Assembly (NCBI RefSeq): GCF_001509475.1
Contig: NZ_LLZG01000081.1
Location: forward strand, 62,001-126,000
From: Streptomyces regalis
GTDB taxonomy: Bacteria; Actinomycetota; Actinomycetes; Streptomycetales; Streptomycetaceae
Length of the DNA stretch: 64,000 nucleotides
Reading direction: 5' to 3'
Shown here: piece after piece, positions 22,590-31,317 of the stretch
Position numbering within the stretch: position 1 is the first letter of the stretch
Layout of the letters: each line of letters opens with the position of its first letter
Translations under genes and position numbers: made by a program
Notes under the pieces: model-generated
What the model saw: the letters and a program-made list of their open reading frames with translations, nothing else
Databases searched by the model: none
What the model was told of the DNA's origin: nothing

Positions 22590-24043
22590 GCACGGGCCTC
22601 CGCCGTGTGTGCCGCCAGTTCCTGTGCCCGCCTGCGGGCCCAGGTCTCCGCTTCGAGGACGTCCGCGACGGTGAGTGAAGTTCCCGTCTGCGGGGTGCCG
22701 TGCTCCTCCACCACCCTCGTCACGGTCTCCATGATCCCGTTGAACGGCAGTGCGCCGGACCGGAAGGACTCCACGCACTCCTCGTTGGCCGCATTGAACA
22801 CCGCGGGTGCCGTGCCCGCGAGCTCGCCCACGTGCCGCGCCAGGTTGACCGACGGGAACGCGTCGTTGTCGAGCGGGAAGAACTCCCAGGTCGACGCCTT
22901 GCTCCAGTCGAAGGTGGGCGCCGCGTCGGGGACGCGCTCCGGCCAGCCGAGGCCGATGGCGATCGGGCCGCGCATGTCGGGGGGCGTCGCCTGGGCGATC
23001 GTGGATCCGTCCGTGAACTCAACCATCGAGTGAACATACGACTGGGGATGCACGACCACCTCAATGCGGTCGAAGGAAATGTCGTAGAGCAGGTGCGCCT
23101 CGATGACCTCCAGGCCCTTGTTGACGAGGGTCGCGGAGTTGATCGTGATGACCGGGCCCATGGCCCAGGTGGGATGCGCGAGGGCGTCCTCGACCGTCAC
23201 GTTCGCCAGCTCGGCCTTCGTGCGGCCGCGGAAGGGGCCGCCGGACGCCGTGACGACGAGCTTGCGTACGTCCGCGCGCGTGCCGGACGCCAGCGCCTGG
23301 AACAGGGCGGCGTGCTCGGAGTCGACCGGGATGATCTGCCCGGGTTTGGCGAGCGCCTTGACCAGCGGGCCGCCGACGATGAGGGACTCCTTGTTGGCGA
23401 GCGCGAGGGTGCGGCCCGCCTCCAGGGCGGCGAGGGTGGGGGCGAGGCCGATGGAGCCGGTGATGCCGTTCAGGACGGTGTGGCAGTCGGAGGCGGCGAC
23501 CTGCGTGGCCGCCTCCGGGCCGGCGAGAATCTCGGGGAGCGGCTCCCCCGTGCCGTACTGGGCCGTCAGAGCTTCCCGCAGTGCCGGTACGACGTCCTCG
23601 CGGGCGACCGCGACGGTCCGCGCCCTCAGCCGGTACGCCTGTTCGGCGAGGAGGGCGACCCGGCCGCCGTTGGCGGACAGGGCGGTGACCCGGAACCGGT
23701 CGGGGTTGCGCAGCACGAGGTCGATGGCCTGGGTGCCGATCGAGCCGGTGGAGCCGAGGATCACCACGTCCTTGGGGCCGTCGCCCGCTACGGGGTCGTA
23801 GACCAGATGTGGATCGGCGAGGGCGCGGGGCGGAAGCCCCGTCGTCCGCCCGGAGGGTGGGTCCTGCGCCCGCCGCGGAGCGGCTGATGTCGCCAGTAGG
23901 TGCGTGCTCTCGCCGTGCCGGGCGTTGGCCCACGTACTGGATGTACTTGGGTCAGCGCCCGGTGCGGCGAGAGTGCGTGCATGGCGTCGCAGGGCAGACG
24001 GGGCTTCCGCCCCGCGCCCTCGGGGGGCTGGACTGTCGCTCAT
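22586..24043 (-). CDS. dxr: 1-deoxy-D-xylulose 5-phosphate reductoisomerase with N-terminal insertion
   Basis: Makes MEP from DXP with NADPH. 485 residues, ~67 more than expected. The start MSDSPAP is followed by 67 residues ([11 protein letters not shown]...TGLPPRA) and only then [30 protein letters not shown], the usual N-terminus with its NADPH motif. The extra codons coincide with a palindromic DNA element (23818-24022). Removing 201 bp leaves 418 residues, a normal size, in frame. No in-frame ATG or GTG occurs inside or just after the insert, so it is very likely translated. Catalytic segments ([34 protein letters not shown]) are intact, so the enzyme should work. Confidence 0.95.
   Translation of the reverse strand: MSDSPAPRGRGAEAPSALRRHARTLAAPGADPSTSSTWANARHGESTHLLATSAAPRRAQDPPSGRTTGLPPRALADPHLVYDPVAGDGPKDVVILGSTGSIGTQAIDLVLRNPDRFRVTALSANGGRVALLAEQAYRLRARTVAVAREDVVPALREALTAQYGTGEPLPEILAGPEAATQVAASDCHTVLNGITGSIGLAPTLAALEAGRTLALANKESLIVGGPLVKALAKPGQIIPVDSEHAALFQALASGTRADVRKLVVTASGGPFRGRTKAELANVTVEDALAHPTWAMGPVITINSATLVNKGLEVIEAHLLYDISFDRIEVVVHPQSYVHSMVEFTDGSTIAQATPPDMRGPIAIGLGWPERVPDAAPTFDWSKASTWEFFPLDNDAFPSVNLARHVGELAGTAPAVFNAANEECVESFRSGALPFNGIMETVTRVVEEHGTPQTGTSLTVADVLEAETWARRRAQELAAHTAEARA
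23818..24022. repeat. Palindromic element inserted in frame in dxr
   Basis: 205 bp bounded by a perfect 26-bp inverted repeat (23818-23843 and 23997-24022). A second, imperfect inverted repeat (23907-23937 / 23943-23973, 26 of 31 pairs) forms an inner hairpin. No transposase. The element adds 67 sense codons to dxr after codon 7. Size, terminal palindromes and coding-region location resemble MITE-like or Rickettsia-type palindromic elements. Confidence 0.85.
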
Positions 24044-24162
24044 CCCCCCATTGTGGCCGTAACGGCTGTCGGGAAGGACAGGGCGTCCCCATCGGGCGGG
24101 TAACAGGATGGTGAGGGGTCGCCGCAGGCTGTGACTGGCGGGCGGTGACCCCTCACCGCGGG

Positions 24163-26097
24163 TCACCTGATCGGGCGGTGCACGTTCTCCCGTTCGCTCG
24201 GGCCCGGGGTCGCGTCGGCGATCCACGGGGCGCCGTCGTCCGACGGGTCGACGATGCCCTGCTCGAGCCACTCGTACGTGCCCGACATCACGCCCTTGAC
24301 CACCTTGCGGTCGAGGTCGTCGGTGTTGGACCACAGCCGGCCGAAGAGCTCCTCGATCCGCAGGCGGGACTGGTGGCAGAAGGCGTCGGCGAGCTGGTAG
24401 GCCTCGCGGCCGTGCTCGCCCTGGCCGCGCAGGTGCTCGGCGCGGACACAGGCCGCGCTCATGGCGAACAGCTCGGCGCCGATATCGACGACGCGGCCGA
24501 GGAAGCCCTGCTTGGTCTCCATGCGGCCCTGCCAGCGGGACATGCCGTAGAAGGTGGAGCGGGCGAGCTTGCGCGACGTGCGTTCGACGTAGCGCAAGTG
24601 CGCGGAGAGGTCGACGCCGTGTTTGAACTCGCCGTACGAGTACGGCAGTTGGCCCTGGCCGGCGACCAGCTTCGGGAGCCACTTGGCGTAGAAGACACCG
24701 GCGTTCGCGCCCGCCTTCGCCTTGTCCTGGAGGGACTTGTCGGGGTCGATGAGGTCGCCGGCGACCGACAGGTGGGCGTCGACGGCCTCGCGGGCGATGA
24801 GGAGGTGCATGATCTCCGTCGAGCCCTCGAAGATGCGGTTGATGCGCAGGTCGCGCAGGACCTGTTCGGCGGGGACGGCGCGCTCGCCGCGGGCCCGGAG
24901 CGAGTCGGCCGTCTCGAAGCCGCGGCCGCCGCGGATCTGGACGAGTTCGTCGGCGATGAGCCAGGCCATCTCGGAGGCGTAGAGCTTGGCGAGGGCGCCT
25001 TCGATGCGGATGTCGTTGCGGTCCTCGTCGGCCATCTGCGAGGCGAGGTCGGTAACGGCCTCCAGGGCGAAGGTGGTGGCCGCGATGAAGGAGATCTTCG
25101 AGCCGACGGCCTCGTGTGCGGCGAGCGGCTTGCCCCACTGCTCACGCGCCGCCGACCACTCGCGGGCGATCTTCAGGCACCACTTGCCGGCGGCGACGCA
25201 GGACGCGGGCAGGGACAGCCGCCCGGTGTTCAGCGTCGTGAGTGCGATCTTCAGGCCGGCGCCCTCGGGGCCGATGCGGTGGGCGGCGGGGACGCGGACC
25301 TGGTGGAAGCGGGTGACGCCGTTCTCGATGCCGCGCAGGCCCATGAAGGCGTTGCGGTTCTCGACGGTGATGCCGGGCGAGTTGGTCTCCACGACGAAGG
25401 CCGTGATGCCGCCCTTGTGGCCCTCCGACTTGGGCACGCGGGCCATGACGACGAGGAGGTCGGCGACTACGCCGTTGGTCGTCCACAGCTTGACCCCGTC
25501 GAGGACGTAGTCGTCCCCGTCCGGCACGGCGGAGGTGGCGAGGCGGGCCGGGTCGGAGCCCACGTCGGGCTCGGTCAGCAGGAAGGCGCTGATGTCGGTG
25601 CGGGCGCAGCGTGGAAGGAACCGCTCCTTCTGCTCCGGGGTGCCGAAGAGCTTGAGCGGCTGCGGTACGCCGATCGACTGATGAGCGGACAGCAGCACGC
25701 CGATCGCCGGGGACGCCGAGCCGGCCAGGGTGAGGGCCTTGTTGTAGTAGACCTGGCCGAGGCCGAGCCCGCCGTACTTGGTGTCGATCTTCATGCCGAA
25801 GGCGCCGAGTTCCTTGAGCCCGTCGATCACGTCGTCGGGGATGCGGGCCTCGCGTTCGATGAGGGCGCCGTCGACCTTCGTCTCGACGAAGTCGCGCAGT
25901 TTGGCGAGGAACTCCTCGCCGCGCTGGGCGGCCTCGTCGGTGGGCATGGGGTGGGGGTGGATGAGGTCGAGGCGGAAGCGGCCGAGGAACAGTTCCTTGG
26001 CGAAGCTGGGCTTGCGCCATTCCTGTTGCCGGGCCGCCTCTGCCACCTGGCGGGCCTCACGCTCACTGACAGTGGGTTTCGAGGGTGCTGCGGACAT
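24163..26097 (-). CDS. Acyl-CoA dehydrogenase family protein
   Basis: FAD enzyme for alpha,beta-dehydrogenation of an acyl-CoA. 644 residues, longer than short-chain enzymes (~380) and close to the VLCAD/ACAD9 type, with an extra C-terminal helical domain (~450-644). FAD/substrate motifs: FLLTEPDVGSDPA, LDGVKLWTTNG, and the catalytic Glu region RIFEGSTEIMHLL. The ATG at 26097 has GAGGTGAG 4 nt upstream; a GTG at 26106 is possible. Electron acceptor and chain length cannot be told. Upstream of dxr on the same strand, 119 nt away. Confidence 0.9.
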   Translation of the reverse strand: MSAAPSKPTVSEREARQVAEAARQQEWRKPSFAKELFLGRFRLDLIHPHPMPTDEAAQRGEEFLAKLRDFVETKVDGALIEREARIPDDVIDGLKELGAFGMKIDTKYGGLGLGQVYYNKALTLAGSASPAIGVLLSAHQSIGVPQPLKLFGTPEQKERFLPRCARTDISAFLLTEPDVGSDPARLATSAVPDGDDYVLDGVKLWTTNGVVADLLVVMARVPKSEGHKGGITAFVVETNSPGITVENRNAFMGLRGIENGVTRFHQVRVPAAHRIGPEGAGLKIALTTLNTGRLSLPASCVAAGKWCLKIAREWSAAREQWGKPLAAHEAVGSKISFIAATTFALEAVTDLASQMADEDRNDIRIEGALAKLYASEMAWLIADELVQIRGGRGFETADSLRARGERAVPAEQVLRDLRINRIFEGSTEIMHLLIAREAVDAHLSVAGDLIDPDKSLQDKAKAGANAGVFYAKWLPKLVAGQGQLPYSYGEFKHGVDLSAHLRYVERTSRKLARSTFYGMSRWQGRMETKQGFLGRVVDIGAELFAMSAACVRAEHLRGQGEHGREAYQLADAFCHQSRLRIEELFGRLWSNTDDLDRKVVKGVMSGTYEWLEQGIVDPSDDGAPWIADATPGPSERENVHRPIR

Positions 26098-26207
26098 GAG
26101 GCTCACCTCGCCGCGAATCGGGATCTTGGGCCGTTTGGTTACCGACGGGTGCTACCCGATCGTATGTACCCGATTCCGGGCGGGGCCACCACCCCGCGCG
26201 CAGCCGT

Positions 26208-26467
26208 TCAGCCGATGTTGACGGAGTACGCCTCGGTGTCCAGTCGGCCCGTGCCCTTGAAGACCTCGGTGCCGGACTCGATGCCGGAGACGTACTTGTC
26301 GTGGCCGAGCAGGTTGCGCCGTACGAGTGCCTGGGTGAAGTCGTCGAGGTCGAGGGTGGCCTTGGTGGTGTTGGTGCGACGGACGAAGGAGTGGACCTTC
26401 CAGCCGATGTCGCCCTCGCAGGAGCGCGACGAGGTGTGCGCAGCGGGGCCGACGCGCCCTTCCGTTC
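26208..26467 (-). pseudogene. C-terminal fragment of a GH12 endoglucanase/xyloglucanase
   Basis: The minus-strand frame ending in TGA at 26208-26210 reads WKVHSFVRRTNTTKATLDLD, then a YVSGIESGTEVF segment and EAYSVNIG. This matches the last ~60 residues of GH12 enzymes, including the acid/base Glu (GTEVF), and aligns with the end of the intact GH12 at 31318. The frame hits a stop near 26465 after ~85 codons with no start codon. Immediately upstream LGKYYVTVLAVNG, like the end of a fibronectin III module, lies in another frame, so a frameshift and deletions are implied. Confidence 0.6.
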
Positions 26468-26498
26468 ACGGCCAGGACGGTGACGTAGTACTTGCCGA

Positions 26499-26520
26499 GC
26501 CCCCGGCGAACGCCGGGGGC
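26499..26520. terminator. Compact GC hairpin
   Basis: Perfect 10-bp stem GCCCCCGGCG / CGCCGGGGGC with an AA loop, between the GH12 remnant and lacI. Possible insulator of lacI from leftward transcription. Confidence 0.45.
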
Positions 26521-26694
26521 ACTGGGCGGCGGTGCTGCATGGGGGACGGTCCAGAGGTCCCCCCGCTGCATGGCCCCCCACGGCCGGCCATGGTAGGGAG
26601 GAGGCCACGAACCCCGGAATGCCGCCCCGGGCATGCGCCGGACAGGATCCGCGCCCCTGCCGAGGCCCGCGTCGACGTTGCCGGGAAACTCACA

Positions 26695-26710
26695 GTCGAA
26701 GCGCTTCGAC
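26695..26710. promoter_or_regulatory. LacI-type operator O1
   Basis: Perfect 16-bp palindrome GTCGAAGCGCTTCGAC, 108 bp before the lacI start. The central CG-flanked symmetry is typical for LacI-family sites. A half-site GTCGAAGC lies at 26744-26751. Confidence 0.8.
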
Positions 26711-26785
26711 AACCTATGGACACCCACTCGCGGTGGAGCTACTGTCGAAGCACCCTCACACCTGCCTCTGTTCACACCGCGCATT

Positions 26786-26801
26786 GTCGAAGCGCTTCAC
26801 A
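26786..26801. promoter_or_regulatory. LacI-type operator O2
   Basis: GTCGAAGCGCTTCACA, 13 of 16 bases as in O1, ending 17 nt before the lacI ATG. A protein bound here would block transcription or ribosome access, suggesting autoregulation. Confidence 0.75.
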
Positions 26802-26817
26802 AAGCTTGGAGAGCTGG

Positions 26818-27834
26818 ATGGTCACCCTCGCCGAGGTCGCCCAGCACGCCGGAGTCTCGGCGAGCACGGTGAGCTATGTCCTCAGCGGCAAGCGGTCCAT
26901 CTCCGGGGCCACCCGGCAGCGGGTCGAGCAGAGCATCCGCGAGCTGGGCTACCACCCGAACGCGGGCGCCCGCGCCCTGGCCAGCAGCAAGTCGAACATC
27001 ATCGCGCTGATGATCCCGCTGCGCACCGACATGTATGTGCCGGTGATGATGGAGATCGCCATCGCGGTGGCCACCACGGCCCGTACGCACGGATACGACG
27101 TGCTGCTGCTGACCGGCGAGGAGGGCCCCGACGCCGTGCGCCGCGTCACCGGCAGCGGGCTGGCCGACGCGATGATCCTCATGGACGTCCAGCTGGACGA
27201 CGAGCGGCTGCCGCTGCTGCGCGGCACCGACCAGCCGTCCGTGCTGATCGGGCTGCCCGCCGACACCTCCGGGCTGACCTGCGTCGACCTCGACTTCAAG
27301 GCGACCGGCGCGCTGTGCGTGGAGCATCTGGCGATGCTGGGTCACCGCGACATCGCTGTCATAGGCGAGGCCCCGGCTGTCTACGAGCGGCACACCGGTT
27401 TCGCCGAGCGCACGCTGGACGGACTGCGGCTGCGTTCCCAGGAGCTGGGGATGCGGCTGCTGCACCGGCCCTGCGAGGGCGGGTACGACGCGATGGCCGT
27501 CACCCTCGCCCGGATCCTCGACGAGCGCCCGAGCACCACGGGGTTCGTCGTGCAGAACGAGTCGGCGGTCGAGCCGCTGCTCGCCCTGCTGCGCCAGCAG
27601 GGCCGTGCCGTGCCGGAGGACGTGTCGGTGGTCGGCATCTGCCCCGACCAGGTCGCCACCCAGGCCTCGGTGCGGCTGACGTCCGTCTCCATCCCCGCGC
27701 AGGAGATGGGCCGACATGCCGTGGAGCAACTGGTGGCCAAGCTCGACGGGCGCGGCAGCAACGAAGTCGTGCTGATCGCACCCGAGTTGACGCAGCGGGC
27801 GAGCACGGGCCCGGCGCCGGCCAACACCAACTGA
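26818..27834 (+). CDS. LacI-family transcriptional regulator of the xyloglucan locus
   Basis: 338 residues. The N-terminal helix-turn-helix is textbook (VTLAEVAQHAGVSASTVSYVLSGKRSIS), followed by the hinge ARALASSKSN and a periplasmic-binding-protein-like sugar domain (~60-330). GGAGAG lies 5 nt before the ATG at 26818. Two palindromes in its own promoter and two more at 42.5-42.7 kb share the core TCGAAGCGCTTCGA, so it probably represses itself, the GH31 gene behind it, the importer and GH3. The inducer is presumably a xyloglucan-derived sugar (inference). 74 nt separate it from GH31, likely one transcript. Confidence 0.9.
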   Translation: MVTLAEVAQHAGVSASTVSYVLSGKRSISGATRQRVEQSIRELGYHPNAGARALASSKSNIIALMIPLRTDMYVPVMMEIAIAVATTARTHGYDVLLLTGEEGPDAVRRVTGSGLADAMILMDVQLDDERLPLLRGTDQPSVLIGLPADTSGLTCVDLDFKATGALCVEHLAMLGHRDIAVIGEAPAVYERHTGFAERTLDGLRLRSQELGMRLLHRPCEGGYDAMAVTLARILDERPSTTGFVVQNESAVEPLLALLRQQGRAVPEDVSVVGICPDQVATQASVRLTSVSIPAQEMGRHAVEQLVAKLDGRGSNEVVLIAPELTQRASTGPAPANTN

Positions 27835-27908
27835 TCCTCGTTCCATCACCGTGTCCTTCCAGGGCACCCCCATGTCTGCACTCGCCGCCCTCTTCAGGAG
27901 CGCCAAAC

Positions 27909-29960
27909 GTGAATCAGTCTGCCGAAAACCAGCCCCAGCCAGGCACGGTCAGCCTCGCGCAGTCGTCCCCGACCGTCGGCACGTTCCGTGAGCGGGACGG
28001 TGCGCTGGAGTGGAGCGGCCGTCAGGAGACCCTGCGCGTCGAGCCGTGGGGGCCGGACGCGGTCCGGGTGCGTGCCCGGCTCGGCGGTCCGGTTCTCGAC
28101 GGGCTGCCCGGCGCGCTGGTCGAGGCCGCCCCGGCGACCGAGTCGACCGTCAAGATCGAGGACGGGCTGGGGGTGCTGACCGTCGGCGCGCTGACCGTCG
28201 AGGTCGACGCCGAGGGCCTGATCCGCTTCCTGCGCACCGAGGACGGCACGGAGGTGCTCGCCGAGGAGCGCGCCCACTTCTGGTGGCCGGGCTCGCGGCT
28301 CTACACCGCCGTGGGCAACGGCTACCACCGGCTGGAGCAGCGCTTCGCCGCGTACGACGACGAGAAGCTGTACGGCCTCGGCCAGCACCAGCACGGCCGG
28401 TTCGACCAGAAGGGCCTGGTGCTGGACCTGGTCCAGCGCAACGCCGAGGTCGGCATCCCGGTTCTGTCCTCCAGCCGCGGCTACACCCTGCTGTGGAACA
28501 ACCCGGCGATCGGCCGCGTGGAGCTCGCGCACAACGGCACCCGGTGGGTGGCCGACTCCGCCCGCCAGATCGACTACTGGATCACCGCGGGCACCCCGGC
28601 CGACGGCCAGCGCCGCTACAGCGCGGTGACGGGCCGTACGCCGATGCTGCCCGAGTGGGCGGCGGGTTTCTGGCAGTGCAAGCTGCGCTACCGCACCCAG
28701 GACGAGCTCATGGCGGTGGCGCGGGAGTACAAGCGCCGCGGCCTGCCCATCGACGTCATCGTCTGCGACTTCTTCCACTGGACCCACCTGGGCGAGTGGA
28801 AGTTCGACCCGAAGGAGTGGCCGGACCCGGCGGCGATGGTGCGCGAGCTGGACGAGCTCGGCATCAAACTCGTCGTGTCCGTCTGGCCGTCGGTCTCCCC
28901 CCTCTCCGAGAACCACCCGGTCATGGAGCAGCGCGGTTACTTCATCGGCACCCAGTACGGCCCGATGGCGCACGCCGACTGGCCCGACAAGGAGGTGGCG
29001 TCGACGGTCCAGGTGGCCTTCTACGACGCCACCAACCCGGACGCCCGGGAGTTCGTGTGGTCCAAGGTCAAGCAGAACTACCTCGACCGGTACGGCATCA
29101 CGGCCTTCTGGCTGGACGCCTGCGAGCCGGAGCTGAAGCCGGGCTTCCAGGAGAACCTGCGCTACTGGACGGGCCCGGGCCTGGAGGTCGGCAACATCTA
29201 CCCGGCCGAGAACGCCCGCACCTTCTACGAGGGCCTGCGCGCGACCGGCGAGGACGAGATCATCACCCTCAACCGCTCGGCGTGGGCGGGCAGCCAGCGC
29301 TACGGCGCCGCCCTGTGGTCCGGCGACATCGGCACCGACTTCCCGACCCTGCGCCGCCAGATCGCCGCCGGCCTCAACACCGCGCTGTCCGGCATCCCCT
29401 GGTGGAACACCGACATCGGCGGCTTCCACGGCGGCGACCCGGACGACCCGGCGTACCGCGAGGTGATGGTCCGCTGGTTCCAGTTCGGCGCGCTGTCCCC
29501 GCTGATGCGCCTGCACGGCTTCCGCGACCCGGGCATGCCGCTCGGCCCGCAGATGACCGGCGGCCCGAACGAGGTGTGGTCGTACGGCGAGGAGGCCGGC
29601 GCGATCCTGGAGCAGTACCTGCGGCTGCGCGAGCGCCTGAAGCCGTATGTCCTCGAGGTCATGCGCGAGGCCCATGAGGAGGGCCTGCCGGTGATGCGCC
29701 CGCTGTTCCTGGAGTTCCCCGAGGACCAGGCGGCCTGGTCGGTCGACGACGCCTACCTGTTCGGCCGCGACCTGCTGGTCGCCCCGGTGCTGACGGCGGG
29801 CGCGACGGCCCGCACGACGTATCTCCCGGCGGGCGCGGCCTGGACGGACGCGTGGACCGGGGAGACGTACGAGGGCGGTACGACCGTGACGGTCGACGCC
29901 CCGCTGGACCGCATCCCGCTGTTCTTGCGGGACGGGGCACGGCTGCCTGTAGCGGAGTAG
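27909..29960 (+). CDS. GH31 glycosidase, probable alpha-xylosidase
   Basis: Removes non-reducing alpha-xylose from xyloglucan oligosaccharides (predicted). 683 residues, no signal peptide, so cytoplasmic. Order: N-terminal beta domain (~20-240), TIM barrel, C-terminal beta domains. Nucleophile Asp403 in FWLDACEPEL; acid/base Asp473 in WSGDIGTDF. The CDFFHW and DACEPE forms resemble YicI-type alpha-xylosidases more than alpha-glucosidases (DMNE), though substrate is inferred. The GTG at 27909 follows AGGAG. Immediately after lacI, with the rest of the locus nearby. Confidence 0.9.
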   Translation: MNQSAENQPQPGTVSLAQSSPTVGTFRERDGALEWSGRQETLRVEPWGPDAVRVRARLGGPVLDGLPGALVEAAPATESTVKIEDGLGVLTVGALTVEVDAEGLIRFLRTEDGTEVLAEERAHFWWPGSRLYTAVGNGYHRLEQRFAAYDDEKLYGLGQHQHGRFDQKGLVLDLVQRNAEVGIPVLSSSRGYTLLWNNPAIGRVELAHNGTRWVADSARQIDYWITAGTPADGQRRYSAVTGRTPMLPEWAAGFWQCKLRYRTQDELMAVAREYKRRGLPIDVIVCDFFHWTHLGEWKFDPKEWPDPAAMVRELDELGIKLVVSVWPSVSPLSENHPVMEQRGYFIGTQYGPMAHADWPDKEVASTVQVAFYDATNPDAREFVWSKVKQNYLDRYGITAFWLDACEPELKPGFQENLRYWTGPGLEVGNIYPAENARTFYEGLRATGEDEIITLNRSAWAGSQRYGAALWSGDIGTDFPTLRRQIAAGLNTALSGIPWWNTDIGGFHGGDPDDPAYREVMVRWFQFGALSPLMRLHGFRDPGMPLGPQMTGGPNEVWSYGEEAGAILEQYLRLRERLKPYVLEVMREAHEEGLPVMRPLFLEFPEDQAAWSVDDAYLFGRDLLVAPVLTAGATARTTYLPAGAAWTDAWTGETYEGGTTVTVDAPLDRIPLFLRDGARLPVAE

Positions 29961-30043
29961 CCGTGTCGGTGGGGGGTGGCCGGGGGGTGGAGGTCTTCCG
30001 GTCACCCCCTCGATCGCCCATTCAGCTCTCTTGCCCTGATGCG

Positions 30044-30078
30044 CGCCGAACTTCCTTGCCCCACAAGCAAGTTCGGCG
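30044..30078. promoter_or_regulatory. Inverted repeat 5' of the sulfotransferase gene
   Basis: 15-bp arms (CGCCGAACTTCCTTG / CAAGCAAGTTCGGCG, 14 of 15 pairing) with a 5-nt loop, ending 15 nt before the GTG at 30094 and 84 nt after GH31. Could be a terminator for GH31, an operator, or a leader hairpin. Confidence 0.5.
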
Positions 30079-30093
30079 GGATAGAGTCGCCGC

Positions 30094-31281
30094 GTGTCCT
30101 CGTCTCCGATAGCCCTCACCCTGGCCAATGTGCTGCTGCGTCCGACTCTCGGCTCCCGTCATGGGCACCAGCGGATCTTCGACCGGATCGCGGTGGAGGC
30201 CGGGGAGACGCCGGGAGACCGGCAGTTCGTCGACGACTTCCGTTCGCTGCTGGGCTGGTGGGCGAAGGCCGAGAACCTGACCCCGGTCGGCTGGCAGTCC
30301 GCTCAGGTCTTCGTGCGCCGGCACCTCACCAACCGGGCCCGCGTGCGGCGGTTGATCGCCGAGCATCCCGGGATCGAGCGCGAGCCGATCGAGAAGCCGG
30401 TGTTCGTCGTGGGCCTGCCGCGCACCGCGACCACGGTCACGCACGCCGTCCTGTCGCTCTCCGCCGAGCACCGAGGCCCGCTGCTGTGGGAACTGCTCAC
30501 GCCCGACCTGGAGTTGCCGCCTCGACAGCGTCGTAAGGCCGTCACGGCGGGGCGTCGTCTGGTCCAGGGCACCAATCTGTTCGCGCCGCGCTTCCGCGAC
30601 ATCCACGCGATGGCCGCCGAGGGCCCGGAGGAGTGCACCTTCGCGCTGCCGCACGCCCTGATGCCGCTGTCGCAGGCGCTGATGCCCGAGTACGAGGCGT
30701 GGTACCGCGAGCGGGACTTCGTCGACGACTACCGGTATCTCAAGCAGGTGTTCCAGGTCCTGCAGTACGGCCGTCCGCGCCGCCGCTGGATCCTCAAGTC
30801 CCCCATGCACCTGGGCAATCTCGACGCGCTGCGCACGGTGTTCCCGGACGCCACGATCGTGTGGTGCCACCGCGACCCGGTGACCGTCGTGGCCTCCTTC
30901 TGCAGCCTCATCGAGCACGGCATGGCCGTCAGCACCCGCCCCCTCGACCTGCACCGCATCGGCGCCCTCTGGCTCGGCCTGCTGAGCCACGCCATGACCC
31001 GCGGCCTCGCGGCCCGCGCCGCCATCCCGCCCCACGCCCTGGTCGACGCCCCGTACGCCTGGCTCGCCGCCGAGCCGGCCACGGGCGCGCCCAAGCTCTA
31101 CGATGCGGTCGGCGCGCGCTGGACCGACGCCGACGCCGCCCGGCTCCCTGGGGCCGTCGCCCGCCCGAAGGGCAGCCGCCCGCACCGCTACGACCTGGCC
31201 CGCTACGGCCTGACCCGCGACGCCGTGGAGTCCGCCTTCGCCGACTACAACGCACTGCGGGCCGAGGTCGACCGCGCCTGA
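30094..31281 (+). CDS. Sulfotransferase-family protein
   Basis: 395 residues. The 5'-phosphosulfate loop appears as VVGLPRTATTVTH (~105-117) and the 3'-phosphate site as VWCHRDPVTVVASF (~255-268), matching PAPS-dependent sulfotransferases of the Sulfotransfer_3 group. RRWILKSPMHLGNLDAL is the typical KSP segment. No signal peptide. Sulfation is not a known step of xyloglucan breakdown, so it may be a passenger in the locus. Convergent with GH12, 36 nt apart. The GTG start is uncertain, as no strong ribosome site is seen. Confidence 0.85.
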   Translation: MSSSPIALTLANVLLRPTLGSRHGHQRIFDRIAVEAGETPGDRQFVDDFRSLLGWWAKAENLTPVGWQSAQVFVRRHLTNRARVRRLIAEHPGIEREPIEKPVFVVGLPRTATTVTHAVLSLSAEHRGPLLWELLTPDLELPPRQRRKAVTAGRRLVQGTNLFAPRFRDIHAMAAEGPEECTFALPHALMPLSQALMPEYEAWYRERDFVDDYRYLKQVFQVLQYGRPRRRWILKSPMHLGNLDALRTVFPDATIVWCHRDPVTVVASFCSLIEHGMAVSTRPLDLHRIGALWLGLLSHAMTRGLAARAAIPPHALVDAPYAWLAAEPATGAPKLYDAVGARWTDADAARLPGAVARPKGSRPHRYDLARYGLTRDAVESAFADYNALRAEVDRA

Positions 31282-31317
31282 GAACGGACGCGGACCGACC
31301 CCGGCCCCGATGACGCG

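Larger units (their letters stand above)
26107..26817. other. 710-bp gap: GH12 remnant, hairpin and lacI control region
   Basis: No complete gene. It holds the GH12 fragment (26208-26467), a compact hairpin (26499-26520), low-complexity sequence to ~26690, and two full plus one half LacI-type operators (26695-26801). Confidence 0.7.

Noticed and set aside
23980..23982. Internal ATG in the dxr element as alternative dxr start
   Set aside because: It is out of frame with dxr.
24145..26817. Long open frame leading into lacI, as if a giant fused regulator
   Set aside because: The upstream part is antisense to the acyl-CoA dehydrogenase; the LacI helix-turn-helix begins right at the ATG at 26818 with its own ribosome site and operators.
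26532..27908. In-frame extension upstream of GH31
   Set aside because: It is a shifted frame over lacI with Arg-rich composition; GH31 starts at the GTG at 27909 behind AGGAG.
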